Notes: generated by a model from the letters alone, not told the origin. 64,000 nucleotides of DNA from Komarekiella atlantica HA4396-MV6 (GCA_019359395.1 JAHHHK010000001.1:310001-374000); one strand, 5' to 3'. Shown: positions 1 to 10,057, numbered from the stretch's first letter. Translations and numbers: made by a program.

Positions 1-36
1 TAATTTTACGATGATCTTGAACAAAGGTTAATATCG

Positions 37-918
37 ATGATCGTCTGCCCTAATTGCAATCATCCCAACCCTGATGGTGCTGTCCAGTGTGAAGCTTGCT
101 ATACGCCATTACCAGCGAATACTAACTGTCCCAGTTGTGGGGCAACTGTGCAGGCAGATGCCGCTTTCTGCGGTCAGTGTGGTTATAACTTGCACTCAGC
201 ACCCGCTGCACACGTTGCAACAGCAGTAACACCAACAGTGGCTCCCGACATTCCTGTGGAAGTACCGCCATTAGTTACCCCTGATCCACTTTTAGAACTT
301 TCACAACCAGATTCGTTAGAAATCGGCAGTACCAACTCTCGTCTCCCTGTTGCTTCATCTTTACCACCAACAGCAGTGGCAGTTCAACCACAGGAAACTG
401 CTATGGAAAACAGCCCCCCAACGCCACCGCCAAGCGTCCCTAATCAACCCGTATTTGAGCAAGAAATCCCGACTCCACCACCTCTAGAACCAGTAGCTAC
501 TCAACCAACACCACCCCCTGAACCAGTCTCAGCCCCACAATCTCCTCTGCCAGCAGCAAATGTAACTGCTGCCAGAACTCAATTGCAGCAGGTGACAGCG
601 CGGTTGTTCCACGTACAAAGTGACCGAGAAATTGAATTGCCGCAAAATCTGAGTGTCATTCATATCGGTAAGCCTAATGACCGTATTCCTCCAGATATAG
701 ATGTGTCAGGATTTCCCAATTCGGAAATTGTTTCACGGATTCATGCAGATATTCGCCTTGAAGCAGGCGCTCACTACATAGAAGATGTAGGCAGTTCTAA
801 TGGTACTTACATTAATAATTTGCCGCTATCATCGGGGAATCGACATCGCTTGCGAGCAGGCGATCGCATCAGCCTAGGTAAGGGAGACATGGTAACATTC
901 ATTTTTCAACTGTCTTAG
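37..918 (+). CDS. FHA-domain protein with N-terminal double zinc ribbon
   Basis: A 293-residue probable phosphothreonine-binding adaptor. Four CxxC knuckles at residues about 4, 18, 31 and 45 form a double zinc ribbon. Residues about 55-185 are a proline-, threonine- and glutamine-rich linker with no obvious fold. Residues about 205-290 form a forkhead-associated domain, with the SRIH motif and GSSNGTYINN signature that mark the phosphopeptide-binding face. FHA proteins of this type usually act with Ser/Thr kinases; no kinase gene lies in the window, so the partner is unknown. The gene stands alone, followed by a repeat element. Confidence 0.88.
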   Translation: MIVCPNCNHPNPDGAVQCEACYTPLPANTNCPSCGATVQADAAFCGQCGYNLHSAPAAHVATAVTPTVAPDIPVEVPPLVTPDPLLELSQPDSLEIGSTNSRLPVASSLPPTAVAVQPQETAMENSPPTPPPSVPNQPVFEQEIPTPPPLEPVATQPTPPPEPVSAPQSPLPAANVTAARTQLQQVTARLFHVQSDREIELPQNLSVIHIGKPNDRIPPDIDVSGFPNSEIVSRIHADIRLEAGAHYIEDVGSSNGTYINNLPLSSGNRHRLRAGDRISLGKGDMVTFIFQLS

Positions 919-966
919 CTGATTGTTAATCAGAGCATCACAAAGGCGGCGGATAACTATGGTCGT

Positions 967-1071
967 TATAGCGGTTCTCGCTTACGTGAGGTATACCCGT
1001 AGGGGCATGGCAGCCATGCCCCTACACCTGGTGATGTAATGTTGTACTGTATCTAAATGGGAACCGTTATA
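967..1071. repeat. 105-bp MITE-like palindromic element
   Basis: The element starts TATAGCGGTTCTC and ends with the inverted counterpart GGGAACCGTTATA. Nested inside is a 13-bp perfect inverted repeat (999-1025, arms GTAGGGGCATGGC around a single A). The whole unit can fold into one long hairpin. It lies between the FHA gene and the protease gene and contains no coding sequence. The inner GTAGGGGCA palindrome is related to the one at 25686-25729. Confidence 0.6.
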
Positions 1072-1211
1072 TATGTAGCGTCTTAGTTTAACACCGTCGC
1101 TTTGATGTGAAAATTGCTGCATTCTCCAGCAAATCCAGGACTTGATTAATTACACTAGGATGGATGAAAGTACACTCCGGTAATTGAGATAATTACGTTC
1201 AGGAATGATCC

Positions 1212-1952
1212 ATGAGGAAATCAAGCAAAGATTTTGAACCCTTAATCAACAGAGAAGCCCCGCCAGTTGTTGAACGCATGGGGCTAACTTGGCTGATTGG
1301 AGCGGCGATCGCCACTACTTTGCTATGGCAAGTTCCAGGAGGCGATTATATTTTATACCCATTTACGATCCTGGCAACTTGGTTTCACGAAATGGGTCAC
1401 GGCTTGATGGCTTTGCTACTAGGAGGACAGTTTCAGAGATTAGAGATTTTTAGTAATGGTTCCGGTGTCGCAACTTATGGCCTCCGGTCGTCATGGGGGC
1501 CAATTGGCCCGGCTTTAGTTGCAGCAGCAGGGCCAATGGGCCCGCCTCTTGCGGGTGCGGTCTTGATTTTGGCTTCTCGCAGTTTTAGAGCAGCCTCCTT
1601 GAGTTTGAAAATTTTAGGAAGCTTTTTGCTGTTTTCAGCATTAATTTGGGTGCGTTCTTTGTTTGGATTAGTAGCAATTCCCCTGCTAGGTTTGATTATC
1701 CTAGGTATTGCCTTGAAAGCTCCTCGTTGGGCGCAGGGTTTTGCCATTCAATTTTTAGGCGTACAAGCTTGTATAAGCACGTATCATCAACTTGATTATC
1801 TATTTAGCTATAGTGCTGGTTCCCTAGGACTTTCGGATACAGCACAAATGCAGCGGTATTTAATTTTACCTTACTGGTTTTGGGGCGGGTTGATGGCGAT
1901 CGCGTCTTTGGTGATTCTAGTCCAAAGTCTCCGCGTTGCCTATCGTTCGTAG
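1212..1952 (+). CDS. M50-family-like membrane zinc metalloprotease
   Basis: A 246-residue polytopic membrane protein. The sequence FHEMGHGL holds the HExxH zinc motif at residues 59-63, inside a hydrophobic helix, as in site-2-type (M50) peptidases. About six hydrophobic segments cover residues 25-245. There is a glycine/proline-rich stretch around residues 85-115 (GPIGPALVAAAGPMGPPLAG). The usual second zinc-binding motif (NxxPxxxxDG) is not evident, so this is an M50-like protein rather than a proven RseP or SpoIVFB relative. The substrate is unknown. The gene is monocistronic, convergent with the lactate dehydrogenase gene 10 bases downstream. Confidence 0.8.
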   Translation: MRKSSKDFEPLINREAPPVVERMGLTWLIGAAIATTLLWQVPGGDYILYPFTILATWFHEMGHGLMALLLGGQFQRLEIFSNGSGVATYGLRSSWGPIGPALVAAAGPMGPPLAGAVLILASRSFRAASLSLKILGSFLLFSALIWVRSLFGLVAIPLLGLIILGIALKAPRWAQGFAIQFLGVQACISTYHQLDYLFSYSAGSLGLSDTAQMQRYLILPYWFWGGLMAIASLVILVQSLRVAYRS

Positions 1953-1962
1953 TGTTAGTTAA

Positions 1963-3024
1963 TCAGCCAACTAGTGCCTTAGCTTCAACTTCTGGTTGAG
2001 CGCGAATTTCATTCGGACAAGGACGACCTTGTTCGACATCAGAAATATTAGCAAAAGTTGTTTCGGCAATATTGTGCAGAGCTTCTTCTGTAAAGAAGGC
2101 TTGGTGTCCGGTAATGAGTACATTAGGAAATGTTGTCAAGCGTTGGAAAACATCATCTTGGATGATTTCGCCAGATAAATCCTCAAAGAACAATTCCGAT
2201 TCCTGCTCGTAAACATCCACACCGAGAGAGCCGATTTTGCGCGACTTTAGTCCTTCGATGACTGCTTGGGTATCAATCAGTGCGCCTCGGCTTGTATTAA
2301 TTAACATTACCTTGGACTTCATCTGTTTTATAGTCTCGGCGTTAATCAAGTGATGAGTTTCAGGAGTCAAGGGACAATGTAGGGAAATGATATCGGAGTT
2401 GGCAAATAGCTCAGGTAACTCGACATACTTCCCACCCAATTTCTCCAACTCTGGATTACGATACACATCATAGGCGAGTATCTGACAGCCAAACCCCTTC
2501 ATAATCTGTCCTAAAATCAAACCGATTTTTCCAGTACCGATAATCCCCACCGTACGTCCATTCAGATTAAACCCCAACAGTCCTTCTAAAGAGAAATTGG
2601 CTTCTCGGACGCGGTTATAAGCACGATGAATTTTACGATTGAGACTCAAAATCAATCCAACAGCATGTTCTGCAACTCCATAGGGTGAGTAAGCAGGAAC
2701 ACGCACAACAGTAATTCCCAAGTCTGCTGCGGCTTGTAAATCTACATTGTTAAACCCTGCACAGCGAAGGACAACCAGGCGAGTTCCCTGTGAAGCGAGA
2801 ATTTCTAAAGTTGAAGCATCAACTTGGTCATGTACAAATACACAAACTGCTGGAAATCCGGCGGCTAAGATAGCGGTATCTCTACTCAGACGGGGTTCAA
2901 AAAACACCAACTCATGAAGACACTGCTTTGTAGAGGTTTCTTCCGTTGAGAGTTGGGTGAGAGAATTTGCAGCTTCTAAAAACTGCCGATCATAAGCTTT
3001 TGTACTGAAGACTGCGACTTTCAT
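1963..3024 (-). CDS. ldhA: D-lactate dehydrogenase (2-hydroxyacid dehydrogenase)
   Basis: A 353-residue cytosolic NAD-dependent enzyme that interconverts pyruvate and D-lactate. The start is placed at the Met of [12 protein letters not shown] (3024), because D-LDH proteins begin here; the open frame runs on to 3093 but that leader is not family-like. The Rossmann motif is GIIGTGKIG, around residue 162. The catalytic Arg lies in [11 protein letters not shown] and the catalytic His in [13 protein letters not shown] near the C terminus. Full length for the family. Fermentative lactate formation in the dark is the usual inferred role in cyanobacteria. Confidence 0.9.
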   Translation of the reverse strand: MKVAVFSTKAYDRQFLEAANSLTQLSTEETSTKQCLHELVFFEPRLSRDTAILAAGFPAVCVFVHDQVDASTLEILASQGTRLVVLRCAGFNNVDLQAAADLGITVVRVPAYSPYGVAEHAVGLILSLNRKIHRAYNRVREANFSLEGLLGFNLNGRTVGIIGTGKIGLILGQIMKGFGCQILAYDVYRNPELEKLGGKYVELPELFANSDIISLHCPLTPETHHLINAETIKQMKSKVMLINTSRGALIDTQAVIEGLKSRKIGSLGVDVYEQESELFFEDLSGEIIQDDVFQRLTTFPNVLITGHQAFFTEEALHNIAETTFANISDVEQGRPCPNEIRAQPEVEAKALVG

Positions 3025-3212
3025 GCAAAACCTCAGACTGTACGCTGCAACATGTTTTTCCAGTACATGATAGCTTGAGAGTGAGATGAGCAATGCCTGA
3101 GTTAGGCTGCGTCTACGCCTCTTCCATGACTACCAGCTATAAGCATTAGGGTTTCTCTGGCTAATCTCACACCTATAGTAAAACTTTAGAATTCAGTTTA
3201 GTATTCACCTAT

Positions 3213-3680
3213 TTAAACTGGTGTTTCAGTATCGAAATATTCACGCCAACGACTGATCAGACCATCTTTGAAATCAACAAAAATAACGTCATCAGCTTTG
3301 TTGCGATGACCTGTAGCTTTATGAGTGTCTTCATAATACCACTCGACTGCGGCTTGGTTATTTTCAACGATAATTCGCTGGATGTCAATTTTTACATCTG
3401 AATACTGCTGAGCAAAATGGGTTATTTCTTCTCTAATTTCTGCTTGTCCTTGCCATTTTTTCCCTGGCACAACAATTTCTCCATCTGGCGTAAACATCTG
3501 GGCAAGGGCATCAGCATCTTGAGCAATCCAAGCTTCTTTCGCTTCGTTGATTAATGCCCGAATATCCTCTGAATTCATATTATCTTGATTCCCAAATGCA
3601 TTTGTACCAAATAAAACTGTACTAAATAAAATCAATATTAATATTACACTTTTAATTAAATTTATTATCCAATCTTTCAT
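3213..3680 (-). CDS. Secreted SnoaL/SgcJ-like (NTF2-fold) protein
   Basis: A 155-residue protein. Residues 1-30 are a typical signal peptide or membrane anchor (charged MKDW start, hydrophobic VILILILFSTVLFG core). The rest matches the SgcJ/EcaC-type cone fold: a helical start with DADALAQMFTPDGEIVVPG, then QGQAEIREEI, and strands ending in ISRWREYFDTETPV. Such proteins are often called putative oxidoreductases or polyketide-cyclase-like, but the true substrate is unknown. No operon partner: the next gene upstream on this strand is over 850 bases away, beyond repeats. Confidence 0.75.
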   Translation of the reverse strand: MKDWIINLIKSVILILILFSTVLFGTNAFGNQDNMNSEDIRALINEAKEAWIAQDADALAQMFTPDGEIVVPGKKWQGQAEIREEITHFAQQYSDVKIDIQRIIVENNQAAVEWYYEDTHKATGHRNKADDVIFVDFKDGLISRWREYFDTETPV

Positions 3681-4549
3681 ACTTCTAAATTAATAGAATT
3701 AGATAGATGACAAAATCAAATCGCATCCTAGCTCGTAGTGAGCAATTAATCGCTCAAAATAATAAACCTCTTGCATGAATCAGATTATGAACTCCAAATA
3801 GAGAAATCTCTCATTACTCTCTGCGCCTCTGTCTTGAAAAGTTTCCTGCGGTTCGCGTTAGCGTCTCGTAAGAGAGGGAAACCCTCCTTCTCCTGACGGA
3901 GACCGGAGGCGAACAGAACTTTTCGCTGTCTTGAAAAGTTTCCTACGGCGGGAAACCCGCCTACAGAACTTTTCGCTGCGCCTCTGCGTGAACCTTAAAA
4001 TTCTTATTTTCAAATATTCGTGCAAGAGGTCTAATGATTATCAGGACTAAAGTCCTTACCCTTCTCCTAAGGTCGCCGCTGCGCGTAGCTTGCTTCCCCG
4101 TAGGGGTACGGGTTCGTTAGTCGCTCATGGGGGAAACCCCCATCGCGTAGCGTCTCGTAGAGAAGACCGCGCTAACTCACTACAAACTTTAATGTATTTA
4201 CGCCTAGCTACTTAATTAATACACTTATTTCTATAGTTGGATAGGTGTTCCTCCCCTAGAAGGATTAATTCCAAGCAAGTGGATTACTATAATTATTTCA
4301 TAACAAATCAATCAACACTGGATGGGTGTTATGCCGCTGTGGCCTATTGTCGTGTATCAAAGGAGAGCGATGTCAGATACGCGAACAGTGTATAGATTTG
4401 CCATGAAAGGTGTGGAGTTTTTATCGCTTCCTCCACTTTGTTACCACCAAGGGAAGGCTAAACCCTTCATCAGAGCGGTCTGAGGTGGTAGGCTTCTGGT
4501 ATAGGCTTTTTGCAGACAAAATTGCCGACTTTTTTAAAATTCGGTAATT
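3681..4549. other. Gene-free, repeat-rich gap
   Basis: About 870 bases without a credible gene. It holds the 267-bp MITE at 3765-4031 and a second block at about 4060-4180 built from palindromic pieces (GGGGGAAACCCCC, GCGTAGC, GTCTCGTAGAGAAG). The stretch 4180-4549 shows no repeat or gene that I recognise; it holds the upstream side of nothing (both flanking genes read leftward), so only the promoter of the 3213-3680 gene is expected near 3700. Confidence 0.6.
3765..4031. mobile_element. 267-bp MITE, copy 1, TA target duplication
   Basis: The element begins AACCTCTTGCATGAAT and ends with the inverse of GACCTCTTGCACGAAT. It is flanked by TA on both sides (3763-3764 and 4032-4033), the signature of IS630/Tc1-mariner-type transposition. 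It is nearly identical over its whole 267 bases to 45858-46124, with about eight differences, mostly in the left 45 bases. The interior has stacked palindromes including the AAAAGTT/AACTTTT pair. It carries no transposase and would need one in trans. Confidence 0.8.
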
Positions 4550-6367
4550 TTAGCGAAGCTGTTCAATTAACTCCATAATTTGCTGATAATATTGTATGTT
4601 TCCTGCTTGTAAATAAAGGTCGGCAGATTTTTGGAAATCGGCAATCGCTTGTTGATAGTCTCCTAAATTTTGGTGAATATCTGCCCGAACGATGTAGGCT
4701 GAAATCCAATGAGGATTATACTGCAAAGCTTGATTCAAGTCTGTAAGTGCTCCTTCTAAATCTCCTAATAGAGAACGGCTACGACCTCTATTGAACCAAT
4801 CTTCAGCAAAGCTAGAGTTAAGCACAATTGAGCGATTGTAATCTTCTATTGCTCCTTGATAGTCTTGCAGGGCATAGCGAGCATTGGCGCGATCGCTGTA
4901 AAATGCAGCAGATTGAGGATTGATCTGCAAAGCTTGGGTATAATCTGCGATCGCACTCTCATAATCTTCTAAGACATAACGGGTAGAACCCCGATTATAA
5001 TAAGCCTCAATCAGATTGGGATTGAGTTGTAATGCTTGGTCGTAATCTGCAATCGCTCCTTGTTCATCTCCGAGAAGGCGGCGAGCATTACCCCGGTTAC
5101 AGTATGCTTGGGAAAAGTCAGGAACAATCTCTATTGCTTGAGTGTTATCTTCAATTGCTCCTGAGAAATCTTGCAAAGCTTCGCGGGCAATACCTCGACC
5201 ATAGTAAGCTGAGGCTAAGTTATGATTAATCTGCAATGCCTGATCGTAATCTTTAATTGCTCCTTTATAATCTCCTAAAGAACGACGAGCAGCGGCACGA
5301 TCGCAGTATCCTTCAGCTAGATGGGGATTGAGTTGTAATAGTCGATTACTATCTTCAATTGCGCCTTGATAGTCTCCGAGTTGGCGACGAGCATTAGCGC
5401 GAAAGCCGTAAACTAAAGCTAGAGTCGGATTTTCTTGCAATGCCTGATTGTAATCTGCGATCGCTCCTTGATAATCCTCAAGTATGCTAAGCACAAGACC
5501 CCTTTCGTAGTATGCTTGGATATCATCAGGATTCAGCTTCAGAGCTTGGTTAAAGTCTGTAATTGCGCTGTGATAGTCTTTGAGGTGAGAAAGAACAAGA
5601 CCTCTGTTATAGTATGCTCCTGCAAAGTTGGGGTTCATTTCTAGTGCATAGTTGTAATCAGCGATCGCACTTTGATAATCTGCTAGAGCATAGTGAGCAT
5701 TACCTCGATTATGGTAAGCCTCTGCTAAATTTGGATCTAGCTGTAATGCCTGATTGTGATCAGCGATCGCTTGTTGATACTTTCCTAAAATATAGTAAAT
5801 ATTACCTCGATTGCTATAAGCTGCGGCAAAATGAGGATACCACTGCAAAGCTTGTTGAAAGTCTGCAATTGCTCCTTGATAGTCGCCATGATCAAAACAA
5901 GTTACACCCCGATTATGCAATGCTTTGGCAATATCAAAGTTGATATAAGTAGCTAACTGAGTACTATTTTCTATTGCTTGGTGATAATCTGCGATCGCTT
6001 TGTCATAGTCTTCCAAGGCAAAGTAGGCATTGCCCCGACTGTGGTAAGATTCAGCCAAGTTGGGATTAATTTGTAATGCTTGGTCATGATCAGCGATCGC
6101 TCCTTCATAATCAGCTAAAAAGTAACGAGCATTAGCCCGGTTACAGTAAGCTATAGCAATAGGATTGATTTTTATTGCTCGATCAAAATCTGCGATCGCA
6201 CCACGATAATTTTTGAGTTGACCACTGAGAATAATACCTCGGTTATGGTAGGCTTCTGCATAGTCAGGATTTAACTTGAGTGCTTGAGTGTAAGCTGCGA
6301 TCGCTCCTTGATAATCTCCTTGCAAATCGTTGTTTAACCCTTGGTTGAAAAAATCTTCAGCATTCAT
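4550..6367 (-). CDS. TPR-repeat protein (about 16-17 TPRs)
   Basis: A 605-residue protein made almost entirely of 34-residue tetratricopeptide repeats. The repeating signature is NPxxAExYxNRGxxxxxLxDYxGAIADYxQAL. No enzymatic domain, signal peptide or membrane segment is visible. The repeats form a right-handed superhelix for protein-protein contacts; the ligand is unknown. Repeats are close to each other at DNA level (GCGATCGC often encodes the AIAD turn), so the gene may change copy number by recombination. The ATG at 6367 has no good upstream alternative. It stands alone. Confidence 0.88.
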   Translation of the reverse strand: MNAEDFFNQGLNNDLQGDYQGAIAAYTQALKLNPDYAEAYHNRGIILSGQLKNYRGAIADFDRAIKINPIAIAYCNRANARYFLADYEGAIADHDQALQINPNLAESYHSRGNAYFALEDYDKAIADYHQAIENSTQLATYINFDIAKALHNRGVTCFDHGDYQGAIADFQQALQWYPHFAAAYSNRGNIYYILGKYQQAIADHNQALQLDPNLAEAYHNRGNAHYALADYQSAIADYNYALEMNPNFAGAYYNRGLVLSHLKDYHSAITDFNQALKLNPDDIQAYYERGLVLSILEDYQGAIADYNQALQENPTLALVYGFRANARRQLGDYQGAIEDSNRLLQLNPHLAEGYCDRAAARRSLGDYKGAIKDYDQALQINHNLASAYYGRGIAREALQDFSGAIEDNTQAIEIVPDFSQAYCNRGNARRLLGDEQGAIADYDQALQLNPNLIEAYYNRGSTRYVLEDYESAIADYTQALQINPQSAAFYSDRANARYALQDYQGAIEDYNRSIVLNSSFAEDWFNRGRSRSLLGDLEGALTDLNQALQYNPHWISAYIVRADIHQNLGDYQQAIADFQKSADLYLQAGNIQYYQQIMELIEQLR

Positions 6368-6582
6368 GTAATTTTTTGAGTTTTGACACTCCCTTACCTT
6401 AAAGTAACGGGATTATCAGCGATACATAACGAAAGTTATTCTAGCTACTATTATGGCTGTTGCTAGGATTTTAATGCTTTTGTGTAAATATCAGCTATCA
6501 AAAAAGCGTTTTTTGGCGTCAACCTAACTTCCAACTCATTAAAACAGAGAGTGACGAGGAGGATATAATAAGGTGCGATCAT

Positions 6583-6736
6583 ATTGCAGGTCGATGCAAT
6601 CGTATTGCAAGCCGATGCAATAGCATTGTAGGTTGATGCAATCGTATTGCAGGTCGATGCATTAGCATTGCAAGCCGATGCATTAGCATTGCAAGCCGAT
6701 GCATTAACATTGCAAGCCGATGCATTAACATTGCAG
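6583..6736. repeat. 21-bp tandem repeat array, about 7.3 units
   Basis: The unit is close to TTGCAAGCCGATGCATTAGCA, repeated head to tail from 6583 to 6736. The first half carries GATGCAAT units and the second half GATGCATT units, so the array has two sub-types. Within a unit, ATTGCA and TGCAAT form an inverted pair six bases apart. The array lies 124 bases beyond the stop of the CyRepA1 gene. The period of 21 fits either DNA iterons of a plasmid origin or a seven-residue protein repeat. An open frame of 117 codons crosses it on the minus strand (6463-6816), but that frame has no family resemblance and its composition is entirely array-driven. Confidence 0.75.
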
Positions 6737-6859
6737 GAGTTTGCGTTTAGATAGCACGGCAATACAAATACTAGAGCGCAAGACGGTACTAATTGGCAAC
6801 TGGTGCGTAGACACAAAGAGAAGTCTGTTGCTTGCTTGCTGTAGGATGCAGAAACTTTC

Positions 6860-9800
6860 TCATATCTTTGATAACGGGAAGCTAGGCATAGATGATATAT
6901 GGTCTAACTTTTCAGAGTTCGTTTGTACAATTTCAAGATTCCAGTTTGATGAATAATCAGTCACCTTATAGCCACCACTTTTAACATGAGCTAACATCAA
7001 TTCATCTCGTTGATACCAAACTGCAAATATTTTTTCTCTGCCGTCATTGAGTGTTTCTGAGTCGATTTGATAAACTTCATTTACCCGCCTCAACTTCAAA
7101 CCCAACAAATTTAACAGTCGGCTGAGTATTTTTATTGCCGAAACTTGCTTTTTCTCACTATCTAAGTTAAGACCAAGCGCTCTTTTGATATGTTTACTAT
7201 GTTGAAAAGCCACATTTTTTAGCAATATCAAATCAGCATCATTCTCAGCAAACTCTCGTTCTGCTTCTAGAAACTGTAGCATTCCTAAAGCTCTCATAGC
7301 TTCAACTTTGAGTGTGTAAGTTTTTAAATCTGGTAAAAAAACTTTCCCTTCTCCCCAAGACAACTGCTGATGCCATTCTTGCTGATCTCTGACATGAAAA
7401 TACTCACTTTCATGAGTTAAATAATAGTGAATTAACAGTTGACAATAATAGCCTTGTTCATCTTGCAACTTCAGCATGGGAGTAACTTCTATCCCATACC
7501 TTTGTCTGAGAAGATATTTATTGATTTGGTTACGTTCTGCATCAGCAAGAGAATGTTTAGCAAATAGCTGTTCATACTCTACGTAATCAATATCCCTCGC
7601 CTTAGCGACAGCAGCCGCGGCTGCTAATTGATTTTGCTGCTTAATTTCTTTAATTTTCTTTTTAATTTCTTTAGCTTTCTGGCGGCTTTGTACCCAATCT
7701 TTTTGAACTTTGACAATTTCTAAAATTAATCTTCTCCGGGTGGCTAAATCATTGGGATCAGTTGCCATAAAGGCCAGGCGTAAATCTCGAATAATATTAT
7801 TGTGAACAGCGTTACTTCGCATCTGAATTTGATGTCCATCAGCAATTAAACCATCTTGCATCGATTGACGATAGAGGCGAATAGAAGCATTCACTCTTGC
7901 AGATAATTTTGCCCATGTTCGCAAATGAATAGGATCATAAACTAAAGGCAAATCCACATCTATTTTGTGTAACGGACTCAGCAAAGCTAAGTTTTCTTTT
8001 TGATTTTCTTGATACCAATCAGATAGCGATCGATAATTTGTACTACCACTACCAATTAAGCCAATACCTCGCTTAGCACACCAGACAATACGCGGTACAT
8101 CATCCCGTACTCTTGCTAACGCTTGTCGTGCTTCTGAGTCAGGAATTACCCCTTGAAAGACGCCGTAAACCCGGTCAAAATGTTGGACATCAATACTAAT
8201 TCCAGTACCAAGGCTAGGGGTTACAAAAACGCCATCATATTCAGAGATTTTTTGATTAATAGCTGCTATAAAATCAACTGCTGCGTGTCCAGGTGTGTTT
8301 GTTGTATGGCTACTAACCACGAGGGTTTTGGGAAATTGCTGTCGTAATTTTTGTAATCGCTCTTTTAGATAACGTTCGATTGTTTCACAACTATAACGCC
8401 CAGAGCGACTATCAGTAGTAACGTAGCATTTACGTCCTGCAAGTAAATCTAATTCCAGTTGGTGAATTAGCGGCGTTGGGTTAGGAGAATCGTAAAAAGT
8501 AACGTCCCAACCTTGTTGAGGTTTCCACTGATTTACAACCACCCAAGGCATTACTTTAATTCCTGCTAATCCTTGCAAATATTCTAATGAAACATCTGAT
8601 AAATCAGCATCTTGAGCAATTATTAACCCTCCAGTTGTCAGAACTGTAGCAATTAGTTGCTGGAATAATTTTAAAATTTTGACACGCTTGTGTTTACAAG
8701 TATTACTGTTGAGTAAATGCCATAAAGATTGTTCTACTTCGTCTAAAATTACTATCGCCCCGTGCCAATTTTCAGGGTTAAGTTTCCAAATGGAATCAAC
8801 GCATAATCCGAAAGATTTGGTCATTGGGCATGAGATATAAGGCATGGGACATTGGCTATTCTCCCGCATTTCCTCATTTCCTATTCCCCATTGAATACCA
8901 ATTTTTTCACACAAAAACCGTCCCAGTATAATTCTATGAGTAATTAATAAAACAGGTTGATTTCTACTTTTAGCTTGTTTAACAACGCTTTGAAGTGCTG
9001 TAGTTTTACCCGTTCCTTTTGCTGACTTTACTCCTACTAATCCAGAGTTGGGCAAAGATATTTCACCTATATAGGGACGGTTGAAGGTGAGTGCAGCCGG
9101 AATTGTTAACTCGGTGTGAGGTTTAGTTTGAGCAAGGTAAATTTCTAAATCAACGCTTTGACGATAAATTTTCTCGAAAGCAGTTGCACCTTTAGCAACA
9201 ATAAATTCATCAACTCCTTTTTCTATCCCTGGAAGTTCGACAACTTTAACCGAGCAATTTTTTTGCTGAAACAAACAACCAAGTTGGGAAATAGCATTAT
9301 TTATAGCAGCAATTTTCTTGGGTTGAGTTTCATAATCAAAGCAAATATAAAAGCTGCGTTTTGTAACAGCAAACATCGCTAAGTCGGGAATCAGCTGACG
9401 ACGGGTGACTTTGCCGAATTCATCTTTGACAACCCGATAACTGCTAGTAATTCCAGGAATCCCAATAGCTGCATAGCCTTGTGTCAACAGCGCCGCTGCT
9501 TTCTTTACACCCTCGCAGATGATCAGGGGGATATTTTGTTGCATTACCCATTGCCAAAAGCCTTCAGCTTCGCCATCAGGGGTAATACTGATATTGTCAG
9601 GCATGACTAGGTTGTAACGCTGAGCAACTTGCTGCCATACTTGCAGCGGTACGCGCAAACAAAACACTCGTGTTGATGTACTGGGGGGATGCTCGTATTT
9701 AACGAACTTACCATTGTTATTCTGCCGGGGTTTGTTTGGCTTAAAGCATCCCCACTCCATTATTTGCCAATCATTTAGAGGATCTAATCCAGAACACCAC

Positions 9801-10057
9801 CAACCGCCTTCAGTAATATGAGCATAACGCTGCAACCAGCTACTCTTCACCATTCCCGTATTAGTGCGGGGAAGTAGCTCAGAAATCAACAGGTACTCAT
9901 AGGCAGTTACACCCTGGAAAGACCTAAAATTGAGCTGCGACAGGTGTAAATCTATGCCACTGCTCTTGACTAATTCTTCAAGGTGTTGTGGGTGTAAATG
10001 TTGCAGATGCATAGGGCAAGGCGCGGGAGGAGGACGATGAGATTCAAACACTAACAT
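6860..10057 (-). CDS. Plasmid-type replication protein, CyRepA1 family
   Basis: A 1065-residue protein with the layout of cyanobacterial CyRepA1 initiators. The N-terminal part (about 100-280) is a DUF3854/Toprim-like module with MPDNISITPDGEAEG and LIICEGVKKAAAL. The helicase part has Walker A KSAKGTGKTTAL near residue 340, Walker B AIVILDEVEQS near 433, and a late helicase motif in TPSLGTGISID near 620. The C-terminal region is helical and charged. It would load and unwind DNA at a plasmid origin. Such genes are known on both plasmids and chromosomes of cyanobacteria. Here it sits close to chlB, a chromosomal gene, so an integrated plasmid or element is likely. It is intact. Confidence 0.82.
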   Translation of the reverse strand: MLVFESHRPPPAPCPMHLQHLHPQHLEELVKSSGIDLHLSQLNFRSFQGVTAYEYLLISELLPRTNTGMVKSSWLQRYAHITEGGWWCSGLDPLNDWQIMEWGCFKPNKPRQNNNGKFVKYEHPPSTSTRVFCLRVPLQVWQQVAQRYNLVMPDNISITPDGEAEGFWQWVMQQNIPLIICEGVKKAAALLTQGYAAIGIPGITSSYRVVKDEFGKVTRRQLIPDLAMFAVTKRSFYICFDYETQPKKIAAINNAISQLGCLFQQKNCSVKVVELPGIEKGVDEFIVAKGATAFEKIYRQSVDLEIYLAQTKPHTELTIPAALTFNRPYIGEISLPNSGLVGVKSAKGTGKTTALQSVVKQAKSRNQPVLLITHRIILGRFLCEKIGIQWGIGNEEMRENSQCPMPYISCPMTKSFGLCVDSIWKLNPENWHGAIVILDEVEQSLWHLLNSNTCKHKRVKILKLFQQLIATVLTTGGLIIAQDADLSDVSLEYLQGLAGIKVMPWVVVNQWKPQQGWDVTFYDSPNPTPLIHQLELDLLAGRKCYVTTDSRSGRYSCETIERYLKERLQKLRQQFPKTLVVSSHTTNTPGHAAVDFIAAINQKISEYDGVFVTPSLGTGISIDVQHFDRVYGVFQGVIPDSEARQALARVRDDVPRIVWCAKRGIGLIGSGSTNYRSLSDWYQENQKENLALLSPLHKIDVDLPLVYDPIHLRTWAKLSARVNASIRLYRQSMQDGLIADGHQIQMRSNAVHNNIIRDLRLAFMATDPNDLATRRRLILEIVKVQKDWVQSRQKAKEIKKKIKEIKQQNQLAAAAAVAKARDIDYVEYEQLFAKHSLADAERNQINKYLLRQRYGIEVTPMLKLQDEQGYYCQLLIHYYLTHESEYFHVRDQQEWHQQLSWGEGKVFLPDLKTYTLKVEAMRALGMLQFLEAEREFAENDADLILLKNVAFQHSKHIKRALGLNLDSEKKQVSAIKILSRLLNLLGLKLRRVNEVYQIDSETLNDGREKIFAVWYQRDELMLAHVKSGGYKVTDYSSNWNLEIVQTNSEKLDHISSMPSFPLSKI

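Noticed and set aside
6583-6736. CRISPR array
   Set aside because: The units are contiguous 21-mers with no unique spacers, and no cas gene is near.
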